This document shows positions 1 to 8,811 of a stretch of 64,000 nucleotides of DNA, in pieces. Positions within the stretch are counted from its first letter, which is position 1; each line of letters opens with the position of its first letter. This DNA comes from CAIMFV01 sp040757715 (GTDB taxonomy: Bacteria; Pseudomonadota; Alphaproteobacteria; Caulobacterales; Caulobacteraceae). The notes beneath the pieces were generated by a model. It did not search any database. It was not told the DNA's origin and was given only the letters and a program-made list of their open reading frames with translations. Position numbers and translations under genes: made by a program. The stretch covers positions 1-64,000 of the forward strand of contig JBFLWS010000007.1 in the NCBI GenBank assembly GCA_040757715.1, read 5' to 3'.

Positions 1-226
1 ATGGGTCCCACGGCGCCGAAGAGCACGGTGCTGACGCCGGCTGAGGAAGTCATTGTGGTGGCCTTCCGGCAGAAGACGCTGCTGCCGCTGGACGACGTCC
101 TGGGCTGTCTTAGGCAGACCATTCCCATGGCGAACGCCCTACCAGGTCATCTGCGAGGCCTGGACCAAAGACCCATCAATCTTCAAGATCGACCCGCACC
201 AGCTCATTCCGGGACCACACACCTAG
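1..226 (+). pseudogene. IS481-family transposase remnant, internally deleted
   Basis: Frame 1 reads MGPTAPKSTVLTPAEEVIVV, then FRQKTLLPLDDVLGCLRQTIP (bases 1-126). This resembles the N-terminal helix-turn-helix part of IS481-type transposases. From base 131, in frame 2, the reading RTPYQVICEAWTKDPSIFKI, then DPHQLIPGPHT, ends at a stop at 224-226 and matches the usual C-terminal end of the same family. The central DDE catalytic region is missing and the two ends are joined with a frame change, so the gene is dead. The element probably extends left of the window. The family assignment comes from recognising both ends; no database was searched. Confidence 0.72.
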
Positions 227-560
227 TGCGCGCCTGATCTGCCGTCGGAAGGTCAAGCCGCCGTCCGCAGCCATTCCCTGAACCTGAAATACCTTCTTCG
301 CCCTGATCGAGACCGACGACTGCAACTTCTTGTATCCGCCGTACCTTCGGCTCGACCTCATTCGACGCCTTGAAAGTGAACCCGTTTAGTTGAAGGCAGT
401 CAGCGCGATTCGATTAGACAAGCGGCATAACGTGCGACTTACCAGCCGATTAGTTGGTTTCACCCGACCGAGGATCGTATGTGAGGTGAGCAATCAGAAC
501 CGTCTCCGGATTGCATGAGCGCCGCGAATGCGGCAAAGGCCCACTCACAAGGAGCCTCCC
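227..560. other. Non-coding stretch between IS remnant and tkt
   Basis: No convincing gene is seen. A short open stretch in one plus frame (about 304-390) reads LIETDDCNFLYPPYLRLDLI and may be the tail of another decayed gene, but it has no start and no recognised family. The last 20 bases carry the ribosome binding site of tkt (AAGGAG at 549-554). The region presumably also holds the tkt promoter, which I could not place with confidence. Confidence 0.4.
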
Positions 561-2549
561 ATGACCAACGCCGCCCCCTTGGCCATCCGCATGGCCGACG
601 CCATTCGCATTCTCTCCGTGGACGCGGTGGCCAAGGCCAATTCCGGCCACGCCGGCGCGCCCATGGGCCTCGCGGATGTGGCCACGGTGCTCTGGACCAA
701 GGTGATGAAGTACGATGCGGGCAAGCCCGACTGGGCCGACCGCGACCGCTTCGTGCTCTCCGCCGGCCATGGCTCCATGCTGATCTACAGCCTTCTGCAC
801 CTCGCCGGGGTGAAGGCGGTGAGCATGGATCAGATCCGCAACTTCCGTCAGTGGGGCTCCAACACGCCGGGCCATCCGGAGTACGGCCATACGCCCGGCG
901 TCGAGACCACCACCGGGCCTTTGGGCCAAGGCATTTCCACGGCGGTGGGCATGGCTATGGCCGAGCGGCGTCTGGCGGCGGAGTTCGGGCCGGAGCTGGT
1001 GGATCACCGCACCTGGGTGCTGGCCGGCGACGGGTGCCTCATGGAAGGGGTGAGCCACGAGGCGATCAGCCTTGCCGGGCGTCTGAAGCTCGCCAAGCTG
1101 ACGGTGATCTGGGACGACAACGACGCCACCATCGACGGCAAGGTCGGGCTCTCCGAGACCGGCGACCAGCTGGCGCGGTTCAAGGCCGCCGGCTGGGCGG
1201 TGAAGGCCATCGACGGCCACGATCACGGCCAAATTCGCCGCGCGCTGTTGTGGGCGCAGAAGCAGGACCGGCCGAGCCTCATCGCCGCCAAGACCAAGAT
1301 CGGTCGTGGCGCGGGCTCGATGGAGGGCAATTACAAGGCTCACGGGGTGCTTTCGCCGGAGATCGCCGCCGAGACCCGCGTCAAGCTTGGTTGGACCGCC
1401 GCGCCGTTTGAGATCCCGGACGATATCCTCAAGGCCTGGCGCAGCGCCGGCCGCAAGGGCGCCCGCGCGCGCAAAGCCTGGGCCGAGCGCCTCGCCGCCT
1501 CGCCCAAGGCCGCCGAGTTCAACCGCCGCGTGGTGCGCCGCGAGCTTCCCGCCGACGCCTTCGCCGGGCTCGACGCCCACCTCGACGCCCTCGCCGCCTC
1601 TCCGGTGGCTGAAGCCACCCGTCAGTCGTCGGGCGCGGCCCTCGCCGCCCTTGTCCCGAAACTGCCCGAGCTCATGGGCGGCTCGGCGGACCTTACCGGT
1701 TCGGTGAACACCCTCGTCAAGGGCATGAGCGGCTTCGACGCCCCCGCCTACGCCGGCGATTATGTCTATTACGGGGTGCGCGAGCACGCCATGGCTGCGG
1801 CCATGAACGGCATGGCCCTGCACGGCGGGATCATTCCCTACGCCGGCACCTTCATGGTGTTTTCCGACTATTCGCGGCCGGCCATTCGCCTGGGCGCCCT
1901 GATGGGCGTGCAGGTGGTGCATGTGATGACCCACGATTCCATCGGCGTCGGCGAAGATGGTCCCACCCACCAGCCGGTGGAGCACCTGGCGGCGCTTCGC
2001 GCCATGCCGGGCCTCTACCTGTTCCGCCCCGCCGATGCGGTGGAGGCGGCGGAGGCCTGGGCCTGCGCCCTGACTCTCAAGAAGGCGCCCTCCCTGCTGT
2101 CGCTGTCGCGGCAGAAGACCCCACCGGTGCGCCAGGGCCGCGCGGCGGATAACCTCACCGCCAAGGGCGCCTATGAGCTGTCGCCGGCCAGCGGCCCGGC
2201 CAAGGTCAGCCTCTTCTCCACCGGCACGGAAGTGGCGCTGGCCCTGAAGGCGCAGCAGTTGCTGGAGGCCGAGGGCGTCCCGACCCGGGTGGTCTCGGCG
2301 CCGTGCTGGGCGTTGTTTGAACAACAGGACGCCGCCTATAAGTCGCGCGTGCTGGGCGACGCGCCGGCGAAGGTGGCGGTGGAAGCGGCCGTGCGCTTCG
2401 GCTGGGACCGCTTCATCGGCCCGGACGGCGGCTTTGTCGGCATGACCGGCTTCGGCGCCTCCGCCCCCGCCGAAGTGCTCTACAAGGAATTCGGCATCAC
2501 GGCCGAGGCCGTCGCCGCCGAGGCCAAGCGCCTCCTCGCCAAGGGCTGA
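561..2549 (+). CDS. tkt: Transketolase
   Basis: Thiamine-diphosphate enzyme of the non-oxidative pentose phosphate pathway. It transfers two-carbon ketol units between sugar phosphates in the cytoplasm. The 662-residue length is typical. The N-terminal TPP-binding domain carries GDGCLMEGVSHEA at about residues 155-167. The pyrimidine-binding domain carries HDSIGVGEDGPTHQ at about 457-470, and a C-terminal transketolase domain follows. The ATG at 561 is chosen because AAGGAG lies 6 bases upstream and the protein then begins MTNAAPLAIRMADAIR like its relatives; the frame is also open from 528. A HAD phosphatase gene follows after 5 bases. A 624-codon open frame lies antisense and is ignored. 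Confidence 0.96.
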   Translation: MTNAAPLAIRMADAIRILSVDAVAKANSGHAGAPMGLADVATVLWTKVMKYDAGKPDWADRDRFVLSAGHGSMLIYSLLHLAGVKAVSMDQIRNFRQWGSNTPGHPEYGHTPGVETTTGPLGQGISTAVGMAMAERRLAAEFGPELVDHRTWVLAGDGCLMEGVSHEAISLAGRLKLAKLTVIWDDNDATIDGKVGLSETGDQLARFKAAGWAVKAIDGHDHGQIRRALLWAQKQDRPSLIAAKTKIGRGAGSMEGNYKAHGVLSPEIAAETRVKLGWTAAPFEIPDDILKAWRSAGRKGARARKAWAERLAASPKAAEFNRRVVRRELPADAFAGLDAHLDALAASPVAEATRQSSGAALAALVPKLPELMGGSADLTGSVNTLVKGMSGFDAPAYAGDYVYYGVREHAMAAAMNGMALHGGIIPYAGTFMVFSDYSRPAIRLGALMGVQVVHVMTHDSIGVGEDGPTHQPVEHLAALRAMPGLYLFRPADAVEAAEAWACALTLKKAPSLLSLSRQKTPPVRQGRAADNLTAKGAYELSPASGPAKVSLFSTGTEVALALKAQQLLEAEGVPTRVVSAPCWALFEQQDAAYKSRVLGDAPAKVAVEAAVRFGWDRFIGPDGGFVGMTGFGASAPAEVLYKEFGITAEAVAAEAKRLLAKG

Positions 2550-2554
2550 GGTCC

Positions 2555-3070
2555 GTGGCCCGCCCGGCCATCCTGTTCGACCGCGACGGCACGCTGAATG
2601 TCGACCGCGGCTACACGTTCCGCCCCAGCGACCTTACGTGGACGCCGGGGGCGCGTGAGGCGGTGAAGCTGGTCAACGACGCCGGGTTCCTCGCCGTGGT
2701 GGTCACCAACCAATCCGGGGTGGCGCGCGGTCTTTATGGCGAGGCCGATGTGAGGGCCTTTCACGAGGCCATGAACGCCGATCTCGCCACGATCGGGGCC
2801 CGCCTCGACGCCCTCTACTACTGTCCCTTCCACGCCGATGCGACCGTAGAGGCCTATCGCCACGGCGACCACCCGGACCGCAAGCCCAATCCTGGCATGC
2901 TCTTGCGGGCCATGGCGGAGCTCAATCTCAATCCGCAGCGCGTGGCGATGATCGGCGACCAGCCTTCGGACCTCGCCGCCGCCGCCGGGGCAGGGGTCAA
3001 CAGCGTCCTATATCCGGGGGGCGATCTCGCGCAGCTCGTGCGTGACGTCCTGGCGAATCTCGCCGACTGA
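2555..3070 (+). CDS. gmhB: HAD-family phosphatase, D,D-heptose 1,7-bisphosphate type
   Basis: 171-residue HAD-IIIA protein beginning with GTG. The nucleophile motif is DRDGT at residues 9-13, followed by VVTNQSGVARG at about 48-58 and GDQPSD near the C-terminus. In the family it removes the 7-phosphate of D-glycero-D-manno-heptose 1,7-bisphosphate on the way to the LPS core or S-layer-type heptose. The loop that binds zinc in E. coli GmhB (Cys/His rich) appears here as CPFH followed by HGDH, so metal binding may differ. It lies 5 bases after tkt and is probably co-transcribed. Sedoheptulose-7-phosphate, made by transketolase, is the precursor of heptose, so the pairing makes sense. Histidinol-phosphatase-type activity is an alternative. 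Confidence 0.75.
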   Translation: MARPAILFDRDGTLNVDRGYTFRPSDLTWTPGAREAVKLVNDAGFLAVVVTNQSGVARGLYGEADVRAFHEAMNADLATIGARLDALYYCPFHADATVEAYRHGDHPDRKPNPGMLLRAMAELNLNPQRVAMIGDQPSDLAAAAGAGVNSVLYPGGDLAQLVRDVLANLAD

Positions 3071-3151
3071 TCGCTGATCCTCTCGCTGACGCGGACAAGC
3101 GCGCTCGGTTCGTGCTATGCGGTCGTTTCCATCTGCAAGGCGGTCAATACG

Positions 3152-5308
3152 TTGAATAGCCCGTCGTTTTTCAATCCTTACGCCCACGGATTCTTGCGTC
3201 TTGGCGTGGCCGTGCCGCCGGTGCGCCCCGCCGATGTCGCGTTCAATTGTGCTGAGACCTTGCGGCTCGCCCAGCAAGCTGACGCTGACGGCGCGGCCCT
3301 GGTGCTGTTTCCCGAGCTAGGACTGTCTGCCTACTCCATCGATGACCTGCATTTGCAGGAGACCTTGCTCGACGCTGTAGAGGCGGGCCTCGCCGATCTC
3401 GTCCAGGCGAGCGCAGGCTTGCGCCCCTTGCTCGCAGTGGGCGCGCCGCTCCGCTTCGAGGGGCGCCTTTACAACTGCGCCCTGGCGATCCAGGGCGGCC
3501 GGGTGCTGGGCGTGGTCCCCAAGACCCACCTGCCCAACTATCGCGAATTCTATGAGCGGCGCTGGTTCGCCTCCGGCGCCAGCGTGACCGGACGCAGCAT
3601 CGAGATCGCGGGACAGATCGCGCCCTTCGGTGTCGACCTGCTGTTCCAGGCAAGAGCAAAATCCGATCAATCGGAATCGGATTTTGCTCATACACAATTG
3701 AATTTAGAGCATTTTTCGTCCGAAAACCGGTTCCCACTTTTCGGAAAATGCTCTAGGGGTGAGACGCCCTTCACCTTTCATCTGGAGATTTGCGAGGACG
3801 TCTGGGTCCCGCAGCCGCCGTCCAGCGCCGCGGCCCTGGCGGGCGCCGAGCTCCTGCTCAATCTCTCCGCCAGCAACATCGTCATCGGCAAGGCGGAGGC
3901 CCGGCGACTGCTCTGCGCCTCACAATCTGCCAGGTGCCTCGCGGCCTACGCCTATTCGGCGGCGGGACCCGGCGAATCCACCACCGACCTCGCCTGGGAC
4001 GGCCATGCCTCAATCTTCGAGCTGGGCGTGCTCTTGGGCGAAACTGAGCGCTTTCATGAGGGCGGCTCGCTGGTGTTGGCCGATGTGGATGTGGGCCGCA
4101 TTCGCCAGGAACGCGTCCGCACCGGCAGTTTTGGCGAAACGCCATCGCCCGTGGCCTGGCGCACCTCAAGCTTTGATTTCGCGCCCCCTGGCGGCGATCT
4201 GGAGCTGCTCCGGACGGTGGAGCGTTTTCCTTACGTGCCCGCCGATGCGGCCCGCCTCGCCCAGGATTGCGAGGAAGCCTATCAGATTCAGGTCCAGGGT
4301 CTGGCGCAGCGACTGCGCACGGCAGGGCTCAAACATCTGGTGATCGGCGTGTCGGGCGGCCTTGACTCCACACAGGCGCTGCTGGTTTCGGCGCGGGTGA
4401 TGGATCGGTTGGGCCTGCCGCGCGCCAACATATACGCCTACACGCTGCCCGGCTTCGCCACGTCAGAGGGCACGAAGTCCAACGCCTGGAAGCTGATGCA
4501 GGCGCTGGGTGTCGCCGCCGCCGAACTCGACATCCGCCCGGCGGCGAAGCAGATACTCGCTGACATCAGCCATCCCTTCGCCAAGGGCGAGCCGGTCTAT
4601 GACGTGACCTTCGAGAACGTGCAGGCGGGGCTGCGCACCGACTTTCTGTTCCGCTTGGCCAACCAACACGCCGCCTTGGTGGTGGGGACAGGAGACCTGT
4701 CAGAGCTAGGGCTCGGCTGGTGCACCTATGGGGTGGGCGATCACATGTCGCACTACAATCCCAATGGGTCGGTCTCCAAGACCCTGATCCAGCACCTGAT
4801 CCGCTATGTGGCGCATTCGGGAGATGTGGATGCGGCCACCGCCGAGCTCTTGGAAGCGATCCTCGCCACAGAAATCTCGCCGGAACTGGTCCCGGCCAGC
4901 GCAGACGGCGCGATCCAGGCCACCGAGCAGGCGGTGGGACCCTACGCCTTGCAGGACTTCAACCTGTTCTACCTGACCCGCTATGGCTTCAAGCCGTCCA
5001 AGATCGCCTATCTCGCCTGGAACGCTTGGCGCGACGTCAAGCGTAGGCCGTGGCCGGTAAATATCCCGGATCGCGATCGGCGCGCCTACAGCCTCGCCGA
5101 GATCAAGTCCTGGCTGCGCCTGTTCCTGAAGCGGTTCTTCGCCAACCAATTCAAGCGCTCGGCCTTGCCTAATGGGCCCAAAATGTCATCTGGCGGCGCC
5201 TTATCGCCGCGAGGCGATTGGCGTATGCCTTCCGATGCTGTCGTAGATATTTGGCTTGATGAGCTTGATAACAGCGTGCCAAACAGCCCCCCAAATTCGC
5301 TCGAATAG
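3152..5308 (+). CDS. nadE: Glutamine-dependent NAD+ synthetase
   Basis: 718-residue two-domain enzyme making NAD+ from deamido-NAD+, ATP and glutamine. The N-terminal nitrilase-type glutaminase domain shows the triad Glu55 (FPELGLSAY), Lys124 (VPKTHLPNY) and Cys214 (HLEICEDVW). The C-terminal synthetase domain has the ATP P-loop VSGGLDSTQALL at about residues 399-410. The protein ends with the ALPNGPK...GGALSPRGDWR block usual for this long form. Start is TTG at 3152, with AAGG about 12 bases upstream. Residues about 168-202 are an insert encoded by a palindromic repeat (separate entry), just ahead of the catalytic cysteine. Removing 102 bases restores a normal-looking junction, so the gene is probably still functional. 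Confidence 0.93.
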   Translation: MNSPSFFNPYAHGFLRLGVAVPPVRPADVAFNCAETLRLAQQADADGAALVLFPELGLSAYSIDDLHLQETLLDAVEAGLADLVQASAGLRPLLAVGAPLRFEGRLYNCALAIQGGRVLGVVPKTHLPNYREFYERRWFASGASVTGRSIEIAGQIAPFGVDLLFQARAKSDQSESDFAHTQLNLEHFSSENRFPLFGKCSRGETPFTFHLEICEDVWVPQPPSSAAALAGAELLLNLSASNIVIGKAEARRLLCASQSARCLAAYAYSAAGPGESTTDLAWDGHASIFELGVLLGETERFHEGGSLVLADVDVGRIRQERVRTGSFGETPSPVAWRTSSFDFAPPGGDLELLRTVERFPYVPADAARLAQDCEEAYQIQVQGLAQRLRTAGLKHLVIGVSGGLDSTQALLVSARVMDRLGLPRANIYAYTLPGFATSEGTKSNAWKLMQALGVAAAELDIRPAAKQILADISHPFAKGEPVYDVTFENVQAGLRTDFLFRLANQHAALVVGTGDLSELGLGWCTYGVGDHMSHYNPNGSVSKTLIQHLIRYVAHSGDVDAATAELLEAILATEISPELVPASADGAIQATEQAVGPYALQDFNLFYLTRYGFKPSKIAYLAWNAWRDVKRRPWPVNIPDRDRRAYSLAEIKSWLRLFLKRFFANQFKRSALPNGPKMSSGGALSPRGDWRMPSDAVVDIWLDELDNSVPNSPPNSLE
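3654..3755. repeat. In-frame double palindromic element inside nadE
   Basis: Two adjacent hairpins. The first is a perfect 14-bp inverted repeat, GAGCAAAATCCGAT (3654-3667) and its complement at 3676-3689, with an 8-base loop. The second has arms at 3705-3715 plus 3720-3726 against 3738-3755, with a 4-base bulge; it contains the GAAAACCGGTTCCCACTTTTC core familiar from dispersed palindromes in alphaproteobacterial genomes. The total is exactly 102 bases (34 codons) without a stop in the nadE frame. The bases on either side join as GCA AGG GGT GAG, an ordinary reading of the gene. The repeat identity is from memory of such elements, not a search. Confidence 0.85.
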
Positions 5309-5329
5309 TAGATTAGTCAGGAATTCATA

Positions 5330-6409
5330 ATGACGACGCGCCCGATCATTACGCCTGTAATCCTTTCCGGCGGTGCTGGAACGCGCCTTTGGCCTCTGTC
5401 GCACCAGGGCGCGCCAAAGCAGTTCCATGCACTCGCGACGGGCGAGAGCCTACTGCAAGACACGATGCGTCGGTTAGGCTCAAGCGATAAGGTCACCTTC
5501 AGAGCGCCCTCGTTCATCGGTTCCGTGCGCCATGGCGATATTATCGAACAACAGTGCAAAACGCTCGGCGTCGAGTTCGGAACCATCGTTCTTGAGCCGA
5601 CAGCTCGAAACACCGCCGCTGCCGCCTACATCGCTGCTATGATTTGCGCTGCGCGTGATCCTAATGAGTTGGTGCTATTGGCTCCTGCCGACCATGTCAT
5701 TCGCAATTCGGCTGCATTCCATTCGGCGATTGCGAGAGCCGCGGATATCGCCCGCACGCACATCGTGACCTTCGGCATCAGGCCGCAAGGACCGGAGACC
5801 GGCTTCGGTTACATCAAGGAGGGCGCTAGCGTCGCGAATGGCGTCTTCAAAGTCGACCAGTTTGCTGAAAAGCCAAATGTTGAAACTGCTGAGCGATATC
5901 TTGCCGAAGGCAACTACGTCTGGAATGCGGGAATATTCCTTTTCCGGGCTGGATTGATGCTGGACGAAATGGTCAAGCACGCTCCTGAGATCGCCACCCA
6001 GGCTAGGCTGGCCTTCGAAGGGGCTGACGGCGATGGCGCGACAATCGTTCTGGATGAAGCCGCCTTCTCTGCATGCCCTTCATCTCCAGTGGATATCGCT
6101 GTGATGGAAAAAACAAACTTCGCTGCAGTTACGCCGTGCGACATAGGTTGGTCGGATATCGGGTCGTGGAGCGAGCTTTGGCGGCTTGGGCCCCAGGACG
6201 ACAGTGGAAATCGCGCTGCAGGCCCTGCGACCCTGATCGACAGCCAGAACTCACTCGTCTGGTCCGATGGAGGCACGCCAGTAGCGGCGATTGGCGTCGA
6301 CGGGCTCATTATTGTCTCCACGCCGCAGGGCGTTCTGGTCGCGCCGATGGATCGCGCGCAAGACGTTAAAGCCGCAGTCGAGGCTGTGAAAATGCTCAGT
6401 CCGCGTTAG
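5330..6409 (+). CDS. manC: Mannose-1-phosphate guanylyltransferase
   Basis: 359-residue nucleotidyltransferase that makes GDP-mannose from mannose-1-phosphate and GTP. The signature PVILSGGAGTRLWPLS lies at residues 9-24, and the family motif FAEKPN is about residue 177. It has only the guanylyltransferase domain plus a short beta-helix part. The C-terminal phosphomannose-isomerase cupin of the 470-residue bifunctional form is absent. It starts 21 bases after nadE. Codon use and base composition are more AT-rich than in tkt or ftsH, as in the other glycan genes nearby, which suggests acquisition. GDP-mannose would feed the glycosyltransferases downstream. Confidence 0.9.
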   Translation: MTTRPIITPVILSGGAGTRLWPLSHQGAPKQFHALATGESLLQDTMRRLGSSDKVTFRAPSFIGSVRHGDIIEQQCKTLGVEFGTIVLEPTARNTAAAAYIAAMICAARDPNELVLLAPADHVIRNSAAFHSAIARAADIARTHIVTFGIRPQGPETGFGYIKEGASVANGVFKVDQFAEKPNVETAERYLAEGNYVWNAGIFLFRAGLMLDEMVKHAPEIATQARLAFEGADGDGATIVLDEAAFSACPSSPVDIAVMEKTNFAAVTPCDIGWSDIGSWSELWRLGPQDDSGNRAAGPATLIDSQNSLVWSDGGTPVAAIGVDGLIIVSTPQGVLVAPMDRAQDVKAAVEAVKMLSPR

Positions 6410-6484
6410 ATCTTGCGCTCCGCTCGCTTCAGACCGCAATGAGCTCAACGATGATTTGGCAGCTGATCGGTCGCACTGCCTAAA

Positions 6485-7462
6485 CTACAAATCGTCCTTG
6501 CGGTGCCAGCGCATGGCGGTCCCGACGATTTCCTCCACCGACGAATGAACCGGGCTCCAGCCCAGCACATCGCGGGCGCGGGTGTTGGAGGCGATCAGCT
6601 TCGCTGGATCGCCGGCGCGGCGCGGGCCGATCTTGCGCGGCAGGGGCTTGCCGTTGGCCCGCTCAACGGCGTCTGCGATCTCCTTCACGGTTAAACCCTC
6701 GCCTGTACCGAGGTTGAAAAAACCGCCATCTCCCCCCGCCATCAGGTGCTTCGCCGCCGCCACATGCGCGGAGGCGAGGTCGGCCACGTGCACATAGTCG
6801 CGCACGCAGGTGCCGTCGCGGGTCTCGAAGTCATCGCCGAAGATGGTGAAAGCGTACTCCTCGCGCAGCGCGCCCCGAATGGCGAGTGGTATGAGGTGGG
6901 TTTCCGGCTCGTGGCGTTCGCCCACCTCGCCGTCGGGATCAGCGCCGGCGGCGTTGAAGTAGCGGAGCGCCGCGAACTTCAGACCGTAGGCGCGGCTGAA
7001 ATCGTCCATCACCCGCTCCACCATCAGCTTGGACCAGCCATAGGGGTTGATCGGCCATTTTGGATGATCTTCCGGAATGGGGATCTCTTGCGGCTCGCCG
7101 TAGACGGCGGCGGTGGAGGAAAAAATCATCTTTCCAACGCCCGCTCGGCGCATGGCCTCCATGAGGGTCAGCGTGCCCTGGGTGTTGTTACGGTAATAGA
7201 GCGCCGGATCGGCCACCGACTCGCCCACATAGGTGAGGGCGGCGAAGTGGGCGACAAGGTCGGGTTGGTGCTCACCCATGACCAAGTCGAGCGCTGCGGC
7301 ATCGAGGATGTCGCCCTCAATGAGCGGCCCCCATTTTGCGAAGTCCTTCCAGCCGCGGGACAGGTTGTCGAACGTCACCACGCGCCAACCGCCTTGCGCA
7401 AAAGCCTTGCAGCAATGCGAACCGACATACCCGGCCCCGCCGGTAACGAGGACGGTTTTCAT
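6485..7462 (-). CDS. galE: UDP-glucose 4-epimerase
   Basis: 325-residue extended short-chain dehydrogenase. It has the Rossmann motif TGGAGYVGSH (residues 7-16), Ser115/116 and the catalytic pair Tyr141/Lys145 (NPYGWSKLM). It interconverts UDP-glucose and UDP-galactose for glycan synthesis. The gene is convergent with manC (75-base gap without a clear terminator hairpin) and reads away from the transaldolase-like gene, which lies upstream on the same strand at a 50-base distance. ATG at 7462 is the natural start, since the Rossmann strand begins at once (MKTVLVTGG). Specificity towards the N-acetyl sugars cannot be excluded. Confidence 0.9.
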   Translation of the reverse strand: MKTVLVTGGAGYVGSHCCKAFAQGGWRVVTFDNLSRGWKDFAKWGPLIEGDILDAAALDLVMGEHQPDLVAHFAALTYVGESVADPALYYRNNTQGTLTLMEAMRRAGVGKMIFSSTAAVYGEPQEIPIPEDHPKWPINPYGWSKLMVERVMDDFSRAYGLKFAALRYFNAAGADPDGEVGERHEPETHLIPLAIRGALREEYAFTIFGDDFETRDGTCVRDYVHVADLASAHVAAAKHLMAGGDGGFFNLGTGEGLTVKEIADAVERANGKPLPRKIGPRRAGDPAKLIASNTRARDVLGWSPVHSSVEEIVGTAMRWHRKDDL

Positions 7463-7512
7463 AGGCGCCTCTCGGAAGGGAGCGAACTTGGCGGATGGGA
7501 GGCTTTACAGCC

Positions 7513-8166
7513 TTAGAGAATGGATTGGCCGGTCTTCTTCCAGTCGGCCATGAAGGCCTCCAGTCCCCGATCGGTGAGCGGGTGCTTGACCAAATCCTCG
7601 AACACGGAGGGCGGGATGGTGGCGGCGTCGGCGCCAGTGAGGGCTGCTTCCTTCACATGCGAAGCGCTGCGGATCGAGGCGGCCAGGACTTCGGTGTCAT
7701 AATCATAGGTGTCGAACACCGCCCGGATCTCGCGGATCAGATCCATGCCGTCAGCGCCGTGGTCATCAAGGCGCCCGATGAAGGGGGAGACGAAGGTCGC
7801 ACCGGCCTTGGCGGCCAACAGCGCCTGCATGGCCGAGAAGCAGAGGGTGACATTGGTCATGATGCCCTGATCGGAAAGCACGCGCGTCGCCTTCAAGCCC
7901 TCCCAGGTGAGCGGCAGCTTGACCACGACATTCGGGGCGATGCCGGCGAGCTTTTCGCCTTCTTGCACCATGGTCGGGGCGTCTGTGGCCACAGCCTCGG
8001 CGCTCACAGGGCCCTCGACGACCTCGCATATCTCGGCGATGACCTCCAACATAGGACGGCCAGATTTGGCGATCAGGGTTGGATTGGTGGTGACGCCGTC
8101 TACGAGGCCGGTGAGGGCGAGGCGGCGCAGGATGGCTACGTCGGTGGTGTCGAGAAAAAGTTGCAC
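7513..8166 (-). CDS. Transaldolase / fructose-6-phosphate aldolase-like protein
   Basis: 217-residue class I aldolase of the short transaldolase (TalC/Fsa) family. The N-terminus is VQLFLDTTDVAILRRL and TTNPTLIAKSG is at 26-36. The Schiff-base lysine is Lys83 in VVVKLPLTWEG. The start is taken as GTG at 8166-8164, with GGAGAG just upstream; the frame is open to 8238 but the extra 24 residues do not look like the family. It probably acts in the non-oxidative pentose phosphate pathway alongside the transketolase at 561, and it sits upstream of galE in the same direction. Transaldolase and F6P aldolase activities are hard to tell apart by sequence alone. Confidence 0.88.
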   Translation of the reverse strand: MQLFLDTTDVAILRRLALTGLVDGVTTNPTLIAKSGRPMLEVIAEICEVVEGPVSAEAVATDAPTMVQEGEKLAGIAPNVVVKLPLTWEGLKATRVLSDQGIMTNVTLCFSAMQALLAAKAGATFVSPFIGRLDDHGADGMDLIREIRAVFDTYDYDTEVLAASIRSASHVKEAALTGADAATIPPSVFEDLVKHPLTDRGLEAFMADWKKTGQSIL

Positions 8167-8241
8167 GGGCGCTCTCCATCTTGCCGTCGGCCCTCTCATA
8201 GGCCAGTCCGCCGCAAATGGCGATGAATTCGGACGCAACTA

Positions 8242-8700
8242 GACCCTGTTGACATAAGTGGTGTTCATAGCTTGACCAGGACCAGGATCAGGAGGCCCAG
8301 GTACGATGTGGCGGAACGGCTTGATGCGATTAGCATTCGCTCAATGCGGTTGCGGTCCTTATAGACCTTGAAGTCGCAGGCGATGGACTCTCGACGGTTC
8401 GATTTCGACGGCATCACCGGCAAAAGACCTTTCATCGGGAGAGCCGTGCGGGCCTCGTCGTCGTAGCCCTTTTCGGCCAGGACGACGCAAAGAGGGCGGC
8501 CTTGACCGTCTGGGCGGGCGTGGATTTTGCGCATAAAGCCGCCGCGGCTTCGACCAAAGCCTTCCTTATGATTCCCCACTCCGCGTCCGAAAAATCCCTC
8601 GATCCGCGGCGGCCTCCTCCCAAGAGGAATTCCTTGAGCCTAAGGCCGGCGAAGGCAATCCTCCGCCGCTGATTTGGAAATCCCTTTTGTCAACAGGAGC
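8242..8700 (-). mobile_element. IS5-type insertion sequence remnant with terminal inverted repeats
   Basis: A decayed element bounded by matching ends: CTGTTGACATAA at 8246-8257 and, on the other strand, CTGTTGACAAAA from 8696-8685 (11 of 12 identical). Between them lie broken transposase pieces on the minus strand. At about 450 bases it is roughly half the length of a complete IS5-group element. Target-site duplications could not be identified with confidence. It separates the transaldolase-like gene from the AGE epimerase gene. Confidence 0.7.
8265..8623 (-). pseudogene. IS5-family transposase, fragmented
   Basis: Two overlapping minus-strand pieces in different frames. The piece at 8623-8432 begins with FSDAEWGIIRKAL, like the N-terminal DLSDEEW region of IS5-type transposases. 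The piece at 8579-8265 contains GRSRGGFMRKIHARPDGQG, PSKSNRRES and YKDRNRIER, the familiar blocks around the second and third catalytic acids. It then jumps to a C-terminal tail (SATSYLGLLILVLVKL). Large internal parts are missing and the frame changes, so no active transposase can be made. Confidence 0.75.
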
Positions 8701-8811
8701 TAAAACCGTTTAACCGCGGCTCAGGCCCTAGCTTTTGCGTGGCAGCATGTGATGCGCTTGTATTCTTTATATGCCATAGACGGGCGCGCGAGAGCCGGCG
8801 GAAAAGGTGCC

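Noticed and set aside
450..2324. A 624-codon open frame on the minus strand
   Set aside because: It is antisense to transketolase; in GC-rich genomes the codon bias leaves long opposite frames open. Its protein is Gly/His/Arg-rich low-complexity and matches no family.
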